Assembly: GCF_002002725.1 (NCBI RefSeq)
Contig: NZ_MUNW01000083.1
Location: 24,017 to 88,016, forward strand
Source: Sinorhizobium sp. A49
Lineage (GTDB): Bacteria; Pseudomonadota; Alphaproteobacteria; Rhizobiales; Rhizobiaceae
Reading direction: 5' to 3'
Length of the DNA: 64,000 nucleotides
The notes under the pieces are model-generated. The model had not been told where the DNA came from, ran no database searches, and saw nothing but the letters and a program-made list of their open reading frames with translations. Both the position numbers and the translations under genes were made by a program. Of this stretch, positions 27,441-36,457 are shown one piece after another (the first letter of the stretch is position 1; every line of letters starts with the position of its first letter).

Positions 27441-27733
27441 ACGAGCAGTCGTTTGAATTGCCCGGCTGGCGGCTGAAACCGCCGGCAAGCGTCCCGGAGT
27501 TGAAGGAGGCGTTTCGCCTTGGTGCCCGTCGGCTCAAGGGCGGGCGGCTCGAGGTCGCCAAGTTCGCCCTGTCTCACCCCTATGACATCGCCTTTGCCAG
27601 CGCACGGGAAGTGGCTGCGCGGGCCGGCGTTTCCACCTCCACCGTCATGCGGCTGATCAACGATCTCGGCTTCGAGAAATACGCTGCCTTCCAGCAGTTG
27701 TTCCGCGAGGAACTGCGGCGCGGCAGGCAGTGA
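27437..27733 (+). CDS. Stand-alone RpiR-type HTH domain protein
   Basis: A 98-residue protein with ALSHPYDIAFASAREVAARAGVSTSTVMRLINDLGFEKYAAFQQLFREEL. This is the N-terminal RpiR helix-turn-helix domain, normally followed by a SIS sugar-phosphate-binding domain. Here the protein ends right after the HTH and the stop is followed by ordinary intergenic sequence, with no SIS remnant before the next start. It overlaps the phosphoesterase gene by four bases. It may bind DNA without a sensing domain, or depend on a partner. A frameshift artefact seems unlikely because no SIS coding sequence follows in any frame. Confidence 0.8.
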   Translation: MNEQSFELPGWRLKPPASVPELKEAFRLGARRLKGGRLEVAKFALSHPYDIAFASAREVAARAGVSTSTVMRLINDLGFEKYAAFQQLFREELRRGRQ

Positions 27734-27787
27734 AGCGACGCCCGTCGCGGCAACGGGCCTGAAAGATCATCCGACCGGAGCGCGCTC

Positions 27788-29431
27788 ATGGACTCGACCA
27801 TCATCAGCATCAATCTCTTCGGTGCCGTGGCGCTGCTGCTGTTCGGGCTGTCGCAGGTCAAGAATGGCGTCCAGCGCGCCTTCGGCGCCAAGCTGAAGAC
27901 CGGGTTGGCCGCCGGTACGCGCGACGGGGTTCGATCGTTTCTCGCTGGCTTGATCGCGACGATCGCGCTGCAGAGTTCAACCGCGACGGCACTGATGATC
28001 GCATCCTTTGCCGAGCGCAATCTCGTTGCGCCGCGTATGGCGCAGATCGTGCTATTGGGCGCCAATGTCGGCACCGCGATGACGGCATGGATCGTGTCGC
28101 TCGGCATCGGCTGGCTCTCGCCGCTTCTGATCCTTGTCGGCGTCATCCTTTCGCGGGGAACCTCGAACGCACGAAAGGGTGGCGGTGCTGCCCTGGTCGG
28201 CGTTGGGCTCATGCTGTTGTCGCTGCATCTGATCGGTCTTGCGACGGAACCATTGCGCGCCTCCGCGGCGCTTTCGGCCTTCCTGGCGATGCTGGACAAT
28301 GCCTGGCCGGTCGCGCTCATCTTCTCGGCCATGCTGGCGGTCCTGGCGTCCTCGAGCCTTGCCATCGTCGTCCTCATCCTGTCGCTTGCCTCAACGGGCG
28401 GCATCTCCACCGGGCTTATCGTCGTCCTGGTGCTGGGTGCCAATCTCGGCGGTGCCGTCCCACCGGTCCTGGCGACGCTGCGGGCGCCGATCAGCGCCAG
28501 ACGCGTGACGATCGGTAATCTCATCGTGCGGGCCATCGGCTGCTTCGTCGCGTTGCCGCTTGCCGGTTACTCGGCGCAATTGCTCGATATCCTGCCGCTG
28601 TCGCATGACAAGCTGCCTGTCGATGCCCATCTCATCTTCAATCTGGCGCTGGCGATGCTTGCCTGGCCGCTGTCTCGACCGCTCTCAGTGCTGACCGCAA
28701 GGCTGTTGCCGGAACCCAGGCAGATGCCGGACGCGCCGAGCTATCTCGACGAGGACAAGCTCTCGACGCCGGTTGCAGCCCTGGCCGGCGCGAGCCGCGA
28801 GGTTCTGGCCGTCGGCGATCTGATCGAAAGCATGCTGGCCAAGGCAAGCGACGCGCTGCAGCATGCAGACCCGAGCAAGCTCGCGGGCATCAGCGCGCTC
28901 GAAGGCCGGGTCGATCGGCTGCAGCATCAGATCAAGGTCTATGTCTCGCGCCTCGGCCAGGCGGAGATCGGCGAAGACAACCGCCGGCGGGCGATGGATG
29001 TCGTCGACTACGCCATCAATCTCGAACATATCGGCGACATCATCGAAAAGGGCCTGCTCGCCGAACTGGCCAAGAAGATCGCGCTGGGCCTGACTTTTTC
29101 GAGAGATGGCCATCAGGAGCTGACGCGGCTCTTCGCCATTACGCTCGACAATCTGCGCATGGCGCAGACCGTGTTTGCCACCCGCGATGCGGCCCTGGCG
29201 CGGCGGCTTGTGGAGGTAAAGGAAGACGTGCGGCGTCTCGAGCGGCAATCGGCCGAGCGCCATCTGCAGCGCCTGCGCGATGGCCGCGCGGAAAGCATCG
29301 AGACCAGCTCACTGCATCTCGACATGCTGCGCGATCTCAAGCGCATCAACGCCCATATCGCATCGGTTGCGCATCCGATCCTCGACGACAGCGGGTTGCT
29401 GATCGAAAGCCGCATCCGACAGGCCGGGTAA
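27788..29431 (+). CDS. Na/Pi cotransporter family protein with PhoU-like domain
   Basis: A 547-residue membrane protein. The transport domain (about 1-310) has eight or more helices and the duplicated QSSTA-type motif (ALQSSTATALM near 61-71, and ASSSLAIVVLIL in the second repeat). The C-terminal half is soluble, with two PhoU-like helical repeats (VGDLIESMLAKASDALQ, YAINLEHIGDIIEKG). Family members move inorganic phosphate, often as exporters or regulators in bacteria. Beside five phosphatases, export or balancing of phosphate released from imported esters is a sensible role (inference). It ends six bases from the convergent LacI gene. Confidence 0.87.
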   Translation: MDSTIISINLFGAVALLLFGLSQVKNGVQRAFGAKLKTGLAAGTRDGVRSFLAGLIATIALQSSTATALMIASFAERNLVAPRMAQIVLLGANVGTAMTAWIVSLGIGWLSPLLILVGVILSRGTSNARKGGGAALVGVGLMLLSLHLIGLATEPLRASAALSAFLAMLDNAWPVALIFSAMLAVLASSSLAIVVLILSLASTGGISTGLIVVLVLGANLGGAVPPVLATLRAPISARRVTIGNLIVRAIGCFVALPLAGYSAQLLDILPLSHDKLPVDAHLIFNLALAMLAWPLSRPLSVLTARLLPEPRQMPDAPSYLDEDKLSTPVAALAGASREVLAVGDLIESMLAKASDALQHADPSKLAGISALEGRVDRLQHQIKVYVSRLGQAEIGEDNRRRAMDVVDYAINLEHIGDIIEKGLLAELAKKIALGLTFSRDGHQELTRLFAITLDNLRMAQTVFATRDAALARRLVEVKEDVRRLERQSAERHLQRLRDGRAESIETSSLHLDMLRDLKRINAHIASVAHPILDDSGLLIESRIRQAG

Positions 29432-29437
29432 CGTCTG

Positions 29438-30424
29438 CTAGCGCACGGTCTTTCGCTCGACCATTGACACAGGCACGACCTGCAGTCGCGTTGCGGGTTC
29501 GTCGGTTTCGAGCGCCGTCAGCACATTCTCCGTCAACGTCGACAGGGACTGGACGATGGTCGTCAGTTCGTAGCTCTTCCAGCCGGCTTGCGGAATGTCG
29601 TCGAATCCGATGACCGAGACATCCTGCGGCACGCGGCGATGCATCTCGATGCGGGCCGCATCGAGGAAACCGAGCGCCAGAAGGTCGGTGACGCAAAATG
29701 CCCCGTCGATCTTCTGGTCGCGCAGGAGATCGCAACCGGCCTGGTAGCCGCTTTCGTAGCCGGTCGGCCCGTCGGACCAAGCGACCACTTCGACGCCGGC
29801 CGTCTGCATTCTTTGTGTAAACGCCGTTGCCCTACGGACCTGGGCGGGCGTCTGGCTGGCGCTGGAGACAACCGCAACCTTCTGGCATTTGGCGGCAATC
29901 AGCCGGAGCGCGGCAAGATCGGCACCGTGCGAATCATCGCTCAGCACCATGTTGGTATCGGTGCGGTCGAGCCGTTGATTGACCAGTATCAGCCGCACGC
30001 CATTGGCGATGCATTCGTCGACAATCGAGGACGGAGGCTCGCCGGAAAGCACGACGATCGCCTGGGCACGGAACTCGAACAGCAGCTCGATCAGCGGCGC
30101 GATATCCTTGCGCGCATCGGCGGCATTGAGCAGCAGGCACTGCAGCCCGCGCCGGAGCAGGCCGATGCTCAAGAGGTCGAGCTGCTTGGAAATGAAGGGT
30201 GCACTGAGATTGGTGCCGACGACGCCGATCAGGTTGGAGCGGTCGTTGTTCAACCCTTGAGCCAGCCGGTTGACCCGATAACCGAGCTCGCGCGCCGCTT
30301 TCAGCACCTTGCGCCGCACGGCCTGGGAAACGCTGGCGCCCGGAGTGAATGTTCGCGAGACGGCCGAGCGCGAAACACCTGCGCGCTTTGCGACTTCCTC
30401 CGCCGTGACGAACCCTCGTGCCAT
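29438..30424 (-). CDS. LacI family transcriptional regulator
   Basis: A 328-residue regulator from the ATG at 30424 with GAGGA five bases upstream; a slightly longer start is less supported. The HTH and hinge are classic: VTAEEVAKRAGVSRSAVSRTFTPGASVSQAVRRKVLKAARELGYRVNRLAQGL. The sugar-binding-protein-like core follows (LIGVVGTNLSAPFISKQLDLL, VIGFDDIPQAGWKSYELTTI). It is divergent from the ABC transporter operon, across 622 bases containing two strong palindromes, so it probably represses that operon and perhaps itself. LacI proteins usually sense sugars, polyols or their phosphates. Confidence 0.9.
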   Translation of the reverse strand: MARGFVTAEEVAKRAGVSRSAVSRTFTPGASVSQAVRRKVLKAARELGYRVNRLAQGLNNDRSNLIGVVGTNLSAPFISKQLDLLSIGLLRRGLQCLLLNAADARKDIAPLIELLFEFRAQAIVVLSGEPPSSIVDECIANGVRLILVNQRLDRTDTNMVLSDDSHGADLAALRLIAAKCQKVAVVSSASQTPAQVRRATAFTQRMQTAGVEVVAWSDGPTGYESGYQAGCDLLRDQKIDGAFCVTDLLALGFLDAARIEMHRRVPQDVSVIGFDDIPQAGWKSYELTTIVQSLSTLTENVLTALETDEPATRLQVVPVSMVERKTVR

Positions 30425-30443
30425 GGTTTTCCTCAAGAATCAG

Positions 30444-30466
30444 TTTGTGGCCATCTGGGCCACAAA
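30444..30466 (-). promoter_or_regulatory. Perfect 9-bp inverted repeat before the LacI gene
   Basis: TTTGTGGCC-ATCTG-GGCCACAAA lies 20-42 bases upstream of the LacI start codon. Its odd-length spacer and position within the leader fit an autoregulatory operator, though it differs from the palindrome nearer the transporter. It could also form a hairpin in the lacI mRNA leader. Confidence 0.5.
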
Positions 30467-30677
30467 AGCCGGTTCATTCCAACGAAAAAGTATCATTGGC
30501 CTTGGTTGGTGCTGTCAGCCGAGCGCCCCACGCGCGCTGGAAATCCGGCTGTTTGCCTCGACGTTCCACCTGTCGCTGGTGCGGCCTCGGCTGGTGGTCA
30601 CGCGGCAGTGATCACGTGTTCGAACAAAGTCGTGCATGACCAAAAAATTAGGCAATAAAAACAACATGATAATTCAT

Positions 30678-30705
30678 TGCGCACGTGTGCATTTTTTTGT
30701 TGACA
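30678..30705 (+). promoter_or_regulatory. LacI-type operator and -35 box before the ABC transporter operon
   Basis: TGCGCACGTGTGCA (30678-30691) is a 14-bp palindrome with one mismatched pair and a central CG, the form expected of a LacI-family site. TTGACA at 30700-30705 is a consensus -35; the -10 about 17 bases on (GATCAT) is weak. A repressor here would sit just upstream of, or over, the promoter. The core CGTGTGCA is repeated before the phosphatase gene at 24189. Confidence 0.55.
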
Positions 30706-31046
30706 AGCGAAGCCTCTCAATGGATCATGCATTCCATAGGCGGTTGCGAAATGGAATTTTTGTTCCGTCTATGTTCGTGATGATGGCGCCGGCTTCTGAG
30801 GAGCGGCTGGGGGCTGTCGGACCTGATCCGGACAGGATCGTTTGAACGGGGTCGGTCGCGAACAGGGAGGATTGGATCGATGACGACGCATCGCGTTTTC
30901 GCGGCAGGTTGCCCAGCTCGAATTGGAGCGGGGGCGAGTGCCCGTGCGGCTCTGCCAGATCTCCCCGTTCGCATGTTGGCTCGGCCGCGACGCGCCCGGC
31001 ACATCGCCGGATCGTGTAGCGAGGCGAGATCTCAAGGGGACAGAGC
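30706..31046 (+). other. Long leader of the ABC transporter operon without a clear gene
   Basis: About 340 bases separate the promoter-like element from the permease start. I see short open frames but none with a ribosome site and sensible composition. AAGGGGACAG precedes the permease ATG. An untranslated leader is the simplest reading; no recognised riboswitch class is visible by eye. Confidence 0.4.
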
Positions 31047-32903
31047 ATGGCTTTTCTAAGTGATTCAGCGAAGGCGTCGCCAACAGCGGGCGGCGAGGCG
31101 TCCGCCGCGCCTTCGTCCTGGCAGGTCTGGCGATACCGGTTGAAGGTCGCCTCTCGAGAGCCGACGACATTGATCGGCGTGCTGACGGCACTGCTCTTTA
31201 CCTATCTGATCGTCGTGCCGATCATCTCAATCGTGCTCGATGCCGTGCGTGTCCAGTTCGGCCATGAGCGCCGGCTCGGCAAGGACTTCGGCGACCTGAC
31301 GCTCTACTATCTCGACCGGACGTTCACGTCGCCTGTCTCCGTCGATCTCTTCTGGCGGCCGCTGTTCAACACGCTGTCGGTTGCCGTCGGTGCGATCCTG
31401 TTGTCGCTGTTGATCGGGACCATTCTCGCCTGGCTGATCAGTCGCACCGACATGTTCGGACGCCGCTGGTTCGCGACCGCGCTGATCGTGCCCTACATGT
31501 TGCCGGCCTGGACCTTCGCGCTCGCCTGGACGACGCTGTTCAAGAACCGCACGGTCGGCGGTCAGCCGGGCTGGTTCGAGGCGCTCGGGTGGACGCCGCC
31601 CGACTGGGTCGCCTATGGTCGGTTTCCGATCACCATTATTCTCGCTTTGCACTACACCCCCTTCGTCATCCTGCTGTTCGGCTCGGCGCTCCGGCGCTTC
31701 GATTCTCAGCTGGAAGATTCCGCCCGCATTCTCGGTGCCAAGCGCTACCAGGTGGCGATGCAGATCATCCTGCCGCTGATGCGCCCGGCGCTGATGTCGT
31801 CGATGATTCTGATCTTCGCAAAGTGCCTCGGCGAGTTCGGCGTGCCCTACGTTCTCGGCCTGCCGGTCAAGTTCGAAGTGCTCTCCACCTCGCTCTTCCG
31901 CAGCATCGCCTCGCGACAGACGGGCGTGGCGGGTGTCGTTGCCGCCTCCATCATGCTGATTGGCATCATCACCCTGATGATCGATGCGCGGCTGGTGCGT
32001 GAAGCGCGCCGCTTCGTCACCATCGGCTCCAAGGGGTCGATGAACCGGCAAAGCCGCCTCGGCAAACTCAGGCTTCCGGCCACCGGTTTCGCCGCGACCA
32101 TCTTCATGCTGAGCGTCGGCCTGCCGCTCCTCACCCTGTTCCTGTCGACGGTCATGAAGCTGCCGGCCCAATTCACGCTCGACAACTTCACGCTCGACTA
32201 CTGGATCGGCCAGGATCTTCATACCGTGGCGCTGCAGACAGGTGTACTCCTGAGCCCCGATCTCTGGGCTGCAGCCAAAAACACGCTGATGATTGTCGGT
32301 CTCGCCTCGGTCGCCTCCGGCATCCTCGGCCTGCTCGTCGGCTATGTCGTCATCCGCACGCCGGTGCGAGCGCTGTCGGTCTATCTGCGCCAGGTGACGT
32401 TCCTGCCCTATCTGGTGCCGGGCATTGCCTTTGCTGCCGCTTACCTCTCGCTCTTTGCGGTTCCCCGGGGTCCGATGCCCGCGCTCTATGGCACCGTCAC
32501 CATCCTGGTGCTGGCGCTGATGGCGGACCAGATGCCCTACGCCTCGAGGGCCGGGATCTCGGCTATGACCCAGCTCGGCAAGGATCCGGAAGAAGCGGCC
32601 CAGATCGCCGGCGCCGGCTGGTTCCGCCGGATGATGTCGATCGTCATCCCGATCCAGAAGGGCTCGCTCGTCACCGGCGTGCTGCTGCCGTTCATCTCGG
32701 GCATCAAGGGCCTCAGCCTGTTCGTCATCCTCGCCGTGCCCAGCACCGACGTTCTGACGACCTATTCGCTGCGGCTCGTCGACTACCACTACACCCAGGC
32801 GGCAAACGCGGTCGTGCTGATCATCGCGGCAATAGCCTATCTCGGAACACTGGCAGCCCAGAAGCTGACCAAGACCAATCTTGCAGAAGGACTCGGAAGC
32901 TGA
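31047..32903 (+). CDS. ABC transporter permease, fused two-domain FbpB/iron(III)-type
   Basis: A 618-residue membrane protein with about twelve helices and two BPD_transp_1 domains fused end to end. Domain one has the EAA-type loop ...EDSARILGAKRYQVAMQIILPLMRPA (near 225-250). Domain two has 'GKDPEEAAQIAGAGWFRRMMSIVIPI' (near 510-535). Fused permeases of this kind belong to the iron(III)/thiamine/putrescine/2-aminoethylphosphonate branch. It is the first gene of an operon with an ATPase and three binding proteins. The setting among phosphatases argues for a phosphorylated organic solute rather than iron; this is inference. Confidence 0.88.
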   Translation: MAFLSDSAKASPTAGGEASAAPSSWQVWRYRLKVASREPTTLIGVLTALLFTYLIVVPIISIVLDAVRVQFGHERRLGKDFGDLTLYYLDRTFTSPVSVDLFWRPLFNTLSVAVGAILLSLLIGTILAWLISRTDMFGRRWFATALIVPYMLPAWTFALAWTTLFKNRTVGGQPGWFEALGWTPPDWVAYGRFPITIILALHYTPFVILLFGSALRRFDSQLEDSARILGAKRYQVAMQIILPLMRPALMSSMILIFAKCLGEFGVPYVLGLPVKFEVLSTSLFRSIASRQTGVAGVVAASIMLIGIITLMIDARLVREARRFVTIGSKGSMNRQSRLGKLRLPATGFAATIFMLSVGLPLLTLFLSTVMKLPAQFTLDNFTLDYWIGQDLHTVALQTGVLLSPDLWAAAKNTLMIVGLASVASGILGLLVGYVVIRTPVRALSVYLRQVTFLPYLVPGIAFAAAYLSLFAVPRGPMPALYGTVTILVLALMADQMPYASRAGISAMTQLGKDPEEAAQIAGAGWFRRMMSIVIPIQKGSLVTGVLLPFISGIKGLSLFVILAVPSTDVLTTYSLRLVDYHYTQAANAVVLIIAAIAYLGTLAAQKLTKTNLAEGLGS

Positions 32904-34036
32904 TGCCCACTATCAATCTGCGCGGCGCCCAGAAGAATTACGGCGTCAACTCCGCCAATGCCGTCTCCAACCTCGACCTTGAAATTCGCGACGGCGAGTT
33001 CATGTGCCTTCTCGGCCCGTCCGGCTGCGGCAAGACGACGACACTGCGCATGATCGCGGGGCTGGAAAACCTGTCGGGCGGCGAAATCCGCATCGGCGAC
33101 CGGGTGGTGGATTCCATCTTCGACGGCGTCTTCGTGCCGCCGGAGAAGCGGGAAATGGGCCTGGTCTTCCAGAGCTACGCGCTCTGGCCGCACCTGACCA
33201 TCGAGCGCAACACCGACTTCGGCTTGCGCTTGCGCAAACTGCCCAAGGCCGAGCGCGAGGCCCGTGTCGAAAAAGTCATGCAGGCGCTCGATATCGCCAA
33301 GTACCGCGACCGCTATCCGTCGCAGCTTTCGGGCGGCCAGCAGCAGCGCGTGGCGCTTGCCCGCATGCTCGCCGTCAATCCTGGTGTGCTGCTGCTCGAC
33401 GAACCGCTGTCGAACCTCGATGCGCGGCTGCGGCTCGAAATGCGTGCCGAACTGAAGCGCCTGCACAAGGAATTCAAGACGACGATCGTCTTCGTCACCC
33501 ACGATCAGTGGGAAGCGATGACGCTGGCGACGACAATCGCGGTGATGAACGAGGGCACACTGCAGCAGATGGGCACGCCGAACGACATCTACGATCGTCC
33601 GGCCAACCGCTTCGTCGCCGAGTTCGTCGGCAGCCCGCCGATCAACATCCTGTCCTTCGACAAGAAGGGCACGTCGGATGTGGCCAAGGAGGCGGAAGCT
33701 TACCTGTCTAGCCGCTACCCCAGCCTGCGCGGCATCGGCTCCGTCGGCATCCGCCCGGAAGCGCTCAGCTACGCCACGAGGAAGGAAGACGTTCCGCAGG
33801 GCAACTTCAGCGGCAAGATGGTCGTCACCGGTATCCTGCCGACCGGCGGCAGCTGGATCCTGGAGCTGAAGAGCGACAGCCACACGCTGTTTCTCACAAC
33901 GCATGCGCTGCCGCGGCTGGAGCTTGGCGAAAAGGTCCGCTTCTTCGCGCCGCCGGAAGCGCTGCACGTCTTCGACAAGGACGGCCAGCGCATAACCGAG
34001 GCCGACAAGCTGCTGCGCAGCGCGAAGCTCAACTGA
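32903..34036 (+). CDS. ABC transporter ATP-binding protein (FbpC/PotA/UgpC-like)
   Basis: A 377-residue ATPase with Walker A GPSGCGKTT at 38-46, Q-loop VFQSYALWPHLT, signature LSGGQQQRVALARML, Walker B LLLDEPLSNLDARLR and H-loop FVTHDQWEAMTLA. A C-terminal TOBE-type beta domain (about 240-370) follows. Its ATG overlaps the permease stop. All catalytic motifs are intact. The TOBE region is where regulatory or ligand inputs act in related CUT1/MOI importers; nothing here identifies the solute. Confidence 0.9.
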   Translation: MPTINLRGAQKNYGVNSANAVSNLDLEIRDGEFMCLLGPSGCGKTTTLRMIAGLENLSGGEIRIGDRVVDSIFDGVFVPPEKREMGLVFQSYALWPHLTIERNTDFGLRLRKLPKAEREARVEKVMQALDIAKYRDRYPSQLSGGQQQRVALARMLAVNPGVLLLDEPLSNLDARLRLEMRAELKRLHKEFKTTIVFVTHDQWEAMTLATTIAVMNEGTLQQMGTPNDIYDRPANRFVAEFVGSPPINILSFDKKGTSDVAKEAEAYLSSRYPSLRGIGSVGIRPEALSYATRKEDVPQGNFSGKMVVTGILPTGGSWILELKSDSHTLFLTTHALPRLELGEKVRFFAPPEALHVFDKDGQRITEADKLLRSAKLN

Positions 34037-34095
34037 CGACATTACTCATCGCATCAACCGAAAGACGAACACCGCTTACTGAGGAGGAGCAGTCG

Positions 34096-35235
34096 ATGCA
34101 TTTTCGGAAGAATGGAAGAACAGACAATACCAGGCGCTGCCTGTTGTGGACGACGGCCTTTGCCGGCCTCATGGCCGGACAGGCTATGGCGCAAGAGGCT
34201 TTCGATCTGAACGCCCTGATCGAAGCGGCCAAGAAGGAAGCGCCGATCACCGTCTATGACAGCACCGGCAAGATTGTCGAGATGGCCAAGGCCTTTTCGG
34301 CGAAATACGGCGTCGCCGCCGAGGGCTCCAAGGTCAAGGCGACGGCGCAGTTGGAAATGATCATCCGCGAGGCGCGGGCCAACAACATCCAGGGCGACGT
34401 TTCGATCATCAGCGATGCGCCGGCCGCCATGGCACAGCTCATTCCGCAGGGCTTTGCCGAGAGCTGGCTGCCGCCGGATCTTGCCTCGAAAATCCCGGAG
34501 CAGTACCAGAACCCGCTGACGGTGGTCACCAGCGCCAACGTCTGGGCCTACAACACCGAGCTCTACGACAAGTGCCCGGTCACCAACATCTGGCAGCTGA
34601 CCGGCCCGGAGTGGAAGGGCAAGGTCGCCATGCAGGACCCGCTCGGCAAGGCGTCCTATGTCGACTGGTTCAACCAGATGGCAAAACATGGCGATGACAA
34701 GGTCGCCGCTGCGTATAAGGAGCTGTACGGCAAGGAACTGGAGCTCGACGACGGCAGTGCCACCGCGGCCTGGGTGAAGGCGCTTGCCGCCAATGCCCCG
34801 CTCCTGACCGATGCGGACGCCGCGGCAGCCGATGCCGTCGGTGCACCAGGCCAGTCACAGCCGTTCATGGGGCTGATGAGCTCGGCGAAATTCCGCGACA
34901 ATGCGGAGAAGGGCATGAAGCTCGGGCTCTGCAAGGATCTGAAGCCATGGCTCGGCTGGATGTATCCGGGCGTCGGCCTGATCACCAAGGGCACCAACAG
35001 CCCGAACGCCGCCAAGCTCTTCATTCACTATGTCATGACCGAGGAAGGCATCGCGCCGCAGGCGGCCGACGGCAAGATGTCCACTAACAGCGACGTGGCA
35101 CTTCCGGCCGATGAACCCTCGGGCATCGGCAAGGTTCTCGATCAGGTTCTGCCCTATCAGATGGACACGAGCCTCGACGATTGGGATGCACGCGAAACCT
35201 GGCAGGATTTTTGGCGGGTGAACTACCAGAAGTGA
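34096..35235 (+). CDS. ABC transporter substrate-binding protein, first of three paralogues
   Basis: A 379-residue type II periplasmic binding protein of the FbpA-like (SBP_bac) class. A signal peptide ends near AMA-QEAFDLNALIEAAKKE. It reads on as ITVYDSTGKIVEMAKAFSAKYG, VWAYNTELYDKCPVTNIWQLT and GLCKDLKPWLGW, and ends DFWRVNYQK. Two cysteines, in YDKCPVTN and LCKDLKPW, recur in all three paralogues and may form a disulfide. The Tyr-rich iron site of true FbpA is not evident. GAGGAGGAG precedes the ATG. It is closest to the third paralogue. Confidence 0.87.
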   Translation: MHFRKNGRTDNTRRCLLWTTAFAGLMAGQAMAQEAFDLNALIEAAKKEAPITVYDSTGKIVEMAKAFSAKYGVAAEGSKVKATAQLEMIIREARANNIQGDVSIISDAPAAMAQLIPQGFAESWLPPDLASKIPEQYQNPLTVVTSANVWAYNTELYDKCPVTNIWQLTGPEWKGKVAMQDPLGKASYVDWFNQMAKHGDDKVAAAYKELYGKELELDDGSATAAWVKALAANAPLLTDADAAAADAVGAPGQSQPFMGLMSSAKFRDNAEKGMKLGLCKDLKPWLGWMYPGVGLITKGTNSPNAAKLFIHYVMTEEGIAPQAADGKMSTNSDVALPADEPSGIGKVLDQVLPYQMDTSLDDWDARETWQDFWRVNYQK

Positions 35236-35260
35236 CGGTGCGGCCGGAGAGAGTGACGAC

Positions 35261-36406
35261 ATGATGGAAATGAAACGCAGCGCATTGCGCGACCGCCCCA
35301 TGGCCTGGGCGGTCGCAGGCAGCCTTGCTGCCATGCTGACACTGGCCTCTGGCGCCGCGAAAGCCGAAGAAGCTTTCGATCTCGACGCCCTGATCGAAGC
35401 GGCAAAGAAAGAGCCGCCGATCACCGTCTATGCCGTGACCGGCAAGATCGTCGATACGGCCAAGGCGTTCTCGGAAAAATACGGCGTGCAGGCCACGGGC
35501 AAAAAGGTCAACGAAGCCACGCAGGTGGAGTTGATGATCCGCGAGCACCAGGCAGGCAACATCCTCGGTGATGTCAGCGTGGCAACCGACGTGGCTTCGG
35601 CGATCGGGCAGCTTCTGCCTGAAGGCATTGCCACCAGCTGGACGCCGCCGGATCTCGCCAGGGATATTCCGGAGGCCCTTCGCAACCCGCTGGTGGTGGT
35701 TTCGGACCCGCATGTCTGGACCTACAACACCGAGAAATACGACAAGTGCCCGGTGACCAACATCTGGCAGCTGACCGAACCGCAATGGCGCGGCAAGCTG
35801 GCGATGCTCGATCTCTTCGACAAGCCGCTCTATGCGGACTGGTTCAATCAGATCGAGACGCATCGTGACGCCGATGTCGCCCGCGCCTACGAAAGCCTGT
35901 ACGGCAAGAAGTTGGAGACGAACGGGCAAAGTGCCACGGCCGCCTGGGTCAAGGCCTTTGCCGAAAACGGCCCGTTGCTGGCCGATTCCACCACGGTCGC
36001 CAATGCGGCCGGTGCGCCGGGGCAGGCGGAGCCGTTCTTCGTCATCACCTCGACGGCAAAGTATCGCGACAACCTGACGAAGGGCCTGAAGCTCGGCATC
36101 TGCGCCGGCGTCGAGCCGTTCTCCGGATTTCTCTATCCGGGCTTCGGCCTGATCGCTGGCCAGACCAAGAGCCCCAATGCCGCCAAGCTGTTTGTCCGCT
36201 ACCTGATGACGCAAGAGGGCATCGCGCCCCAGACGGAAGACGGAAAGATTTCCGGCAATTCGACCATCGGCCTGCCGGCCGATGAGCCCTCGGGCATCGC
36301 AAAGTATCTCGATCAATTGATGGCATTCGATGCTGCCACCGCCAGCGACGACCTCGACAAACGGGAAGCCTGGCAGGACCTCTGGCGAATAAACTACCGA
36401 AAATGA
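35261..36406 (+). CDS. ABC transporter substrate-binding protein, second of three paralogues
   Basis: A 381-residue paralogue of its neighbours. It has a signal peptide, then EEAFDLDALIEAAKKEPPITVYAVTGKIVDTAKAF, VWTYNTEKYDKCPVTNIWQLTEPQWRGK, FVITSTAKYRDN and GICAGVEPFSGFLYPG, ending LWRINYRK. It differs from the others where they agree: YAVTG replaces YDSTG at the first predicted ligand loop, and the C-terminal hinge LGICAGVEPF replaces LCKDLxPW. It is therefore the most divergent copy and may bind a different ligand. A GGAGAG-like ribosome site precedes the start. Confidence 0.86.
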   Translation: MMEMKRSALRDRPMAWAVAGSLAAMLTLASGAAKAEEAFDLDALIEAAKKEPPITVYAVTGKIVDTAKAFSEKYGVQATGKKVNEATQVELMIREHQAGNILGDVSVATDVASAIGQLLPEGIATSWTPPDLARDIPEALRNPLVVVSDPHVWTYNTEKYDKCPVTNIWQLTEPQWRGKLAMLDLFDKPLYADWFNQIETHRDADVARAYESLYGKKLETNGQSATAAWVKAFAENGPLLADSTTVANAAGAPGQAEPFFVITSTAKYRDNLTKGLKLGICAGVEPFSGFLYPGFGLIAGQTKSPNAAKLFVRYLMTQEGIAPQTEDGKISGNSTIGLPADEPSGIAKYLDQLMAFDAATASDDLDKREAWQDLWRINYRK

Positions 36407-36457
36407 CGTGACGGGCGGTGCCGATCACCGAGCGCTGTTTCCTTGGGAGGGGAAGCG

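Noticed and set aside
31227..32789. 520-codon antisense frame over the fused permease
   Set aside because: Glu/Gln/Arg/Asp-rich shadow of a hydrophobic membrane-protein gene.
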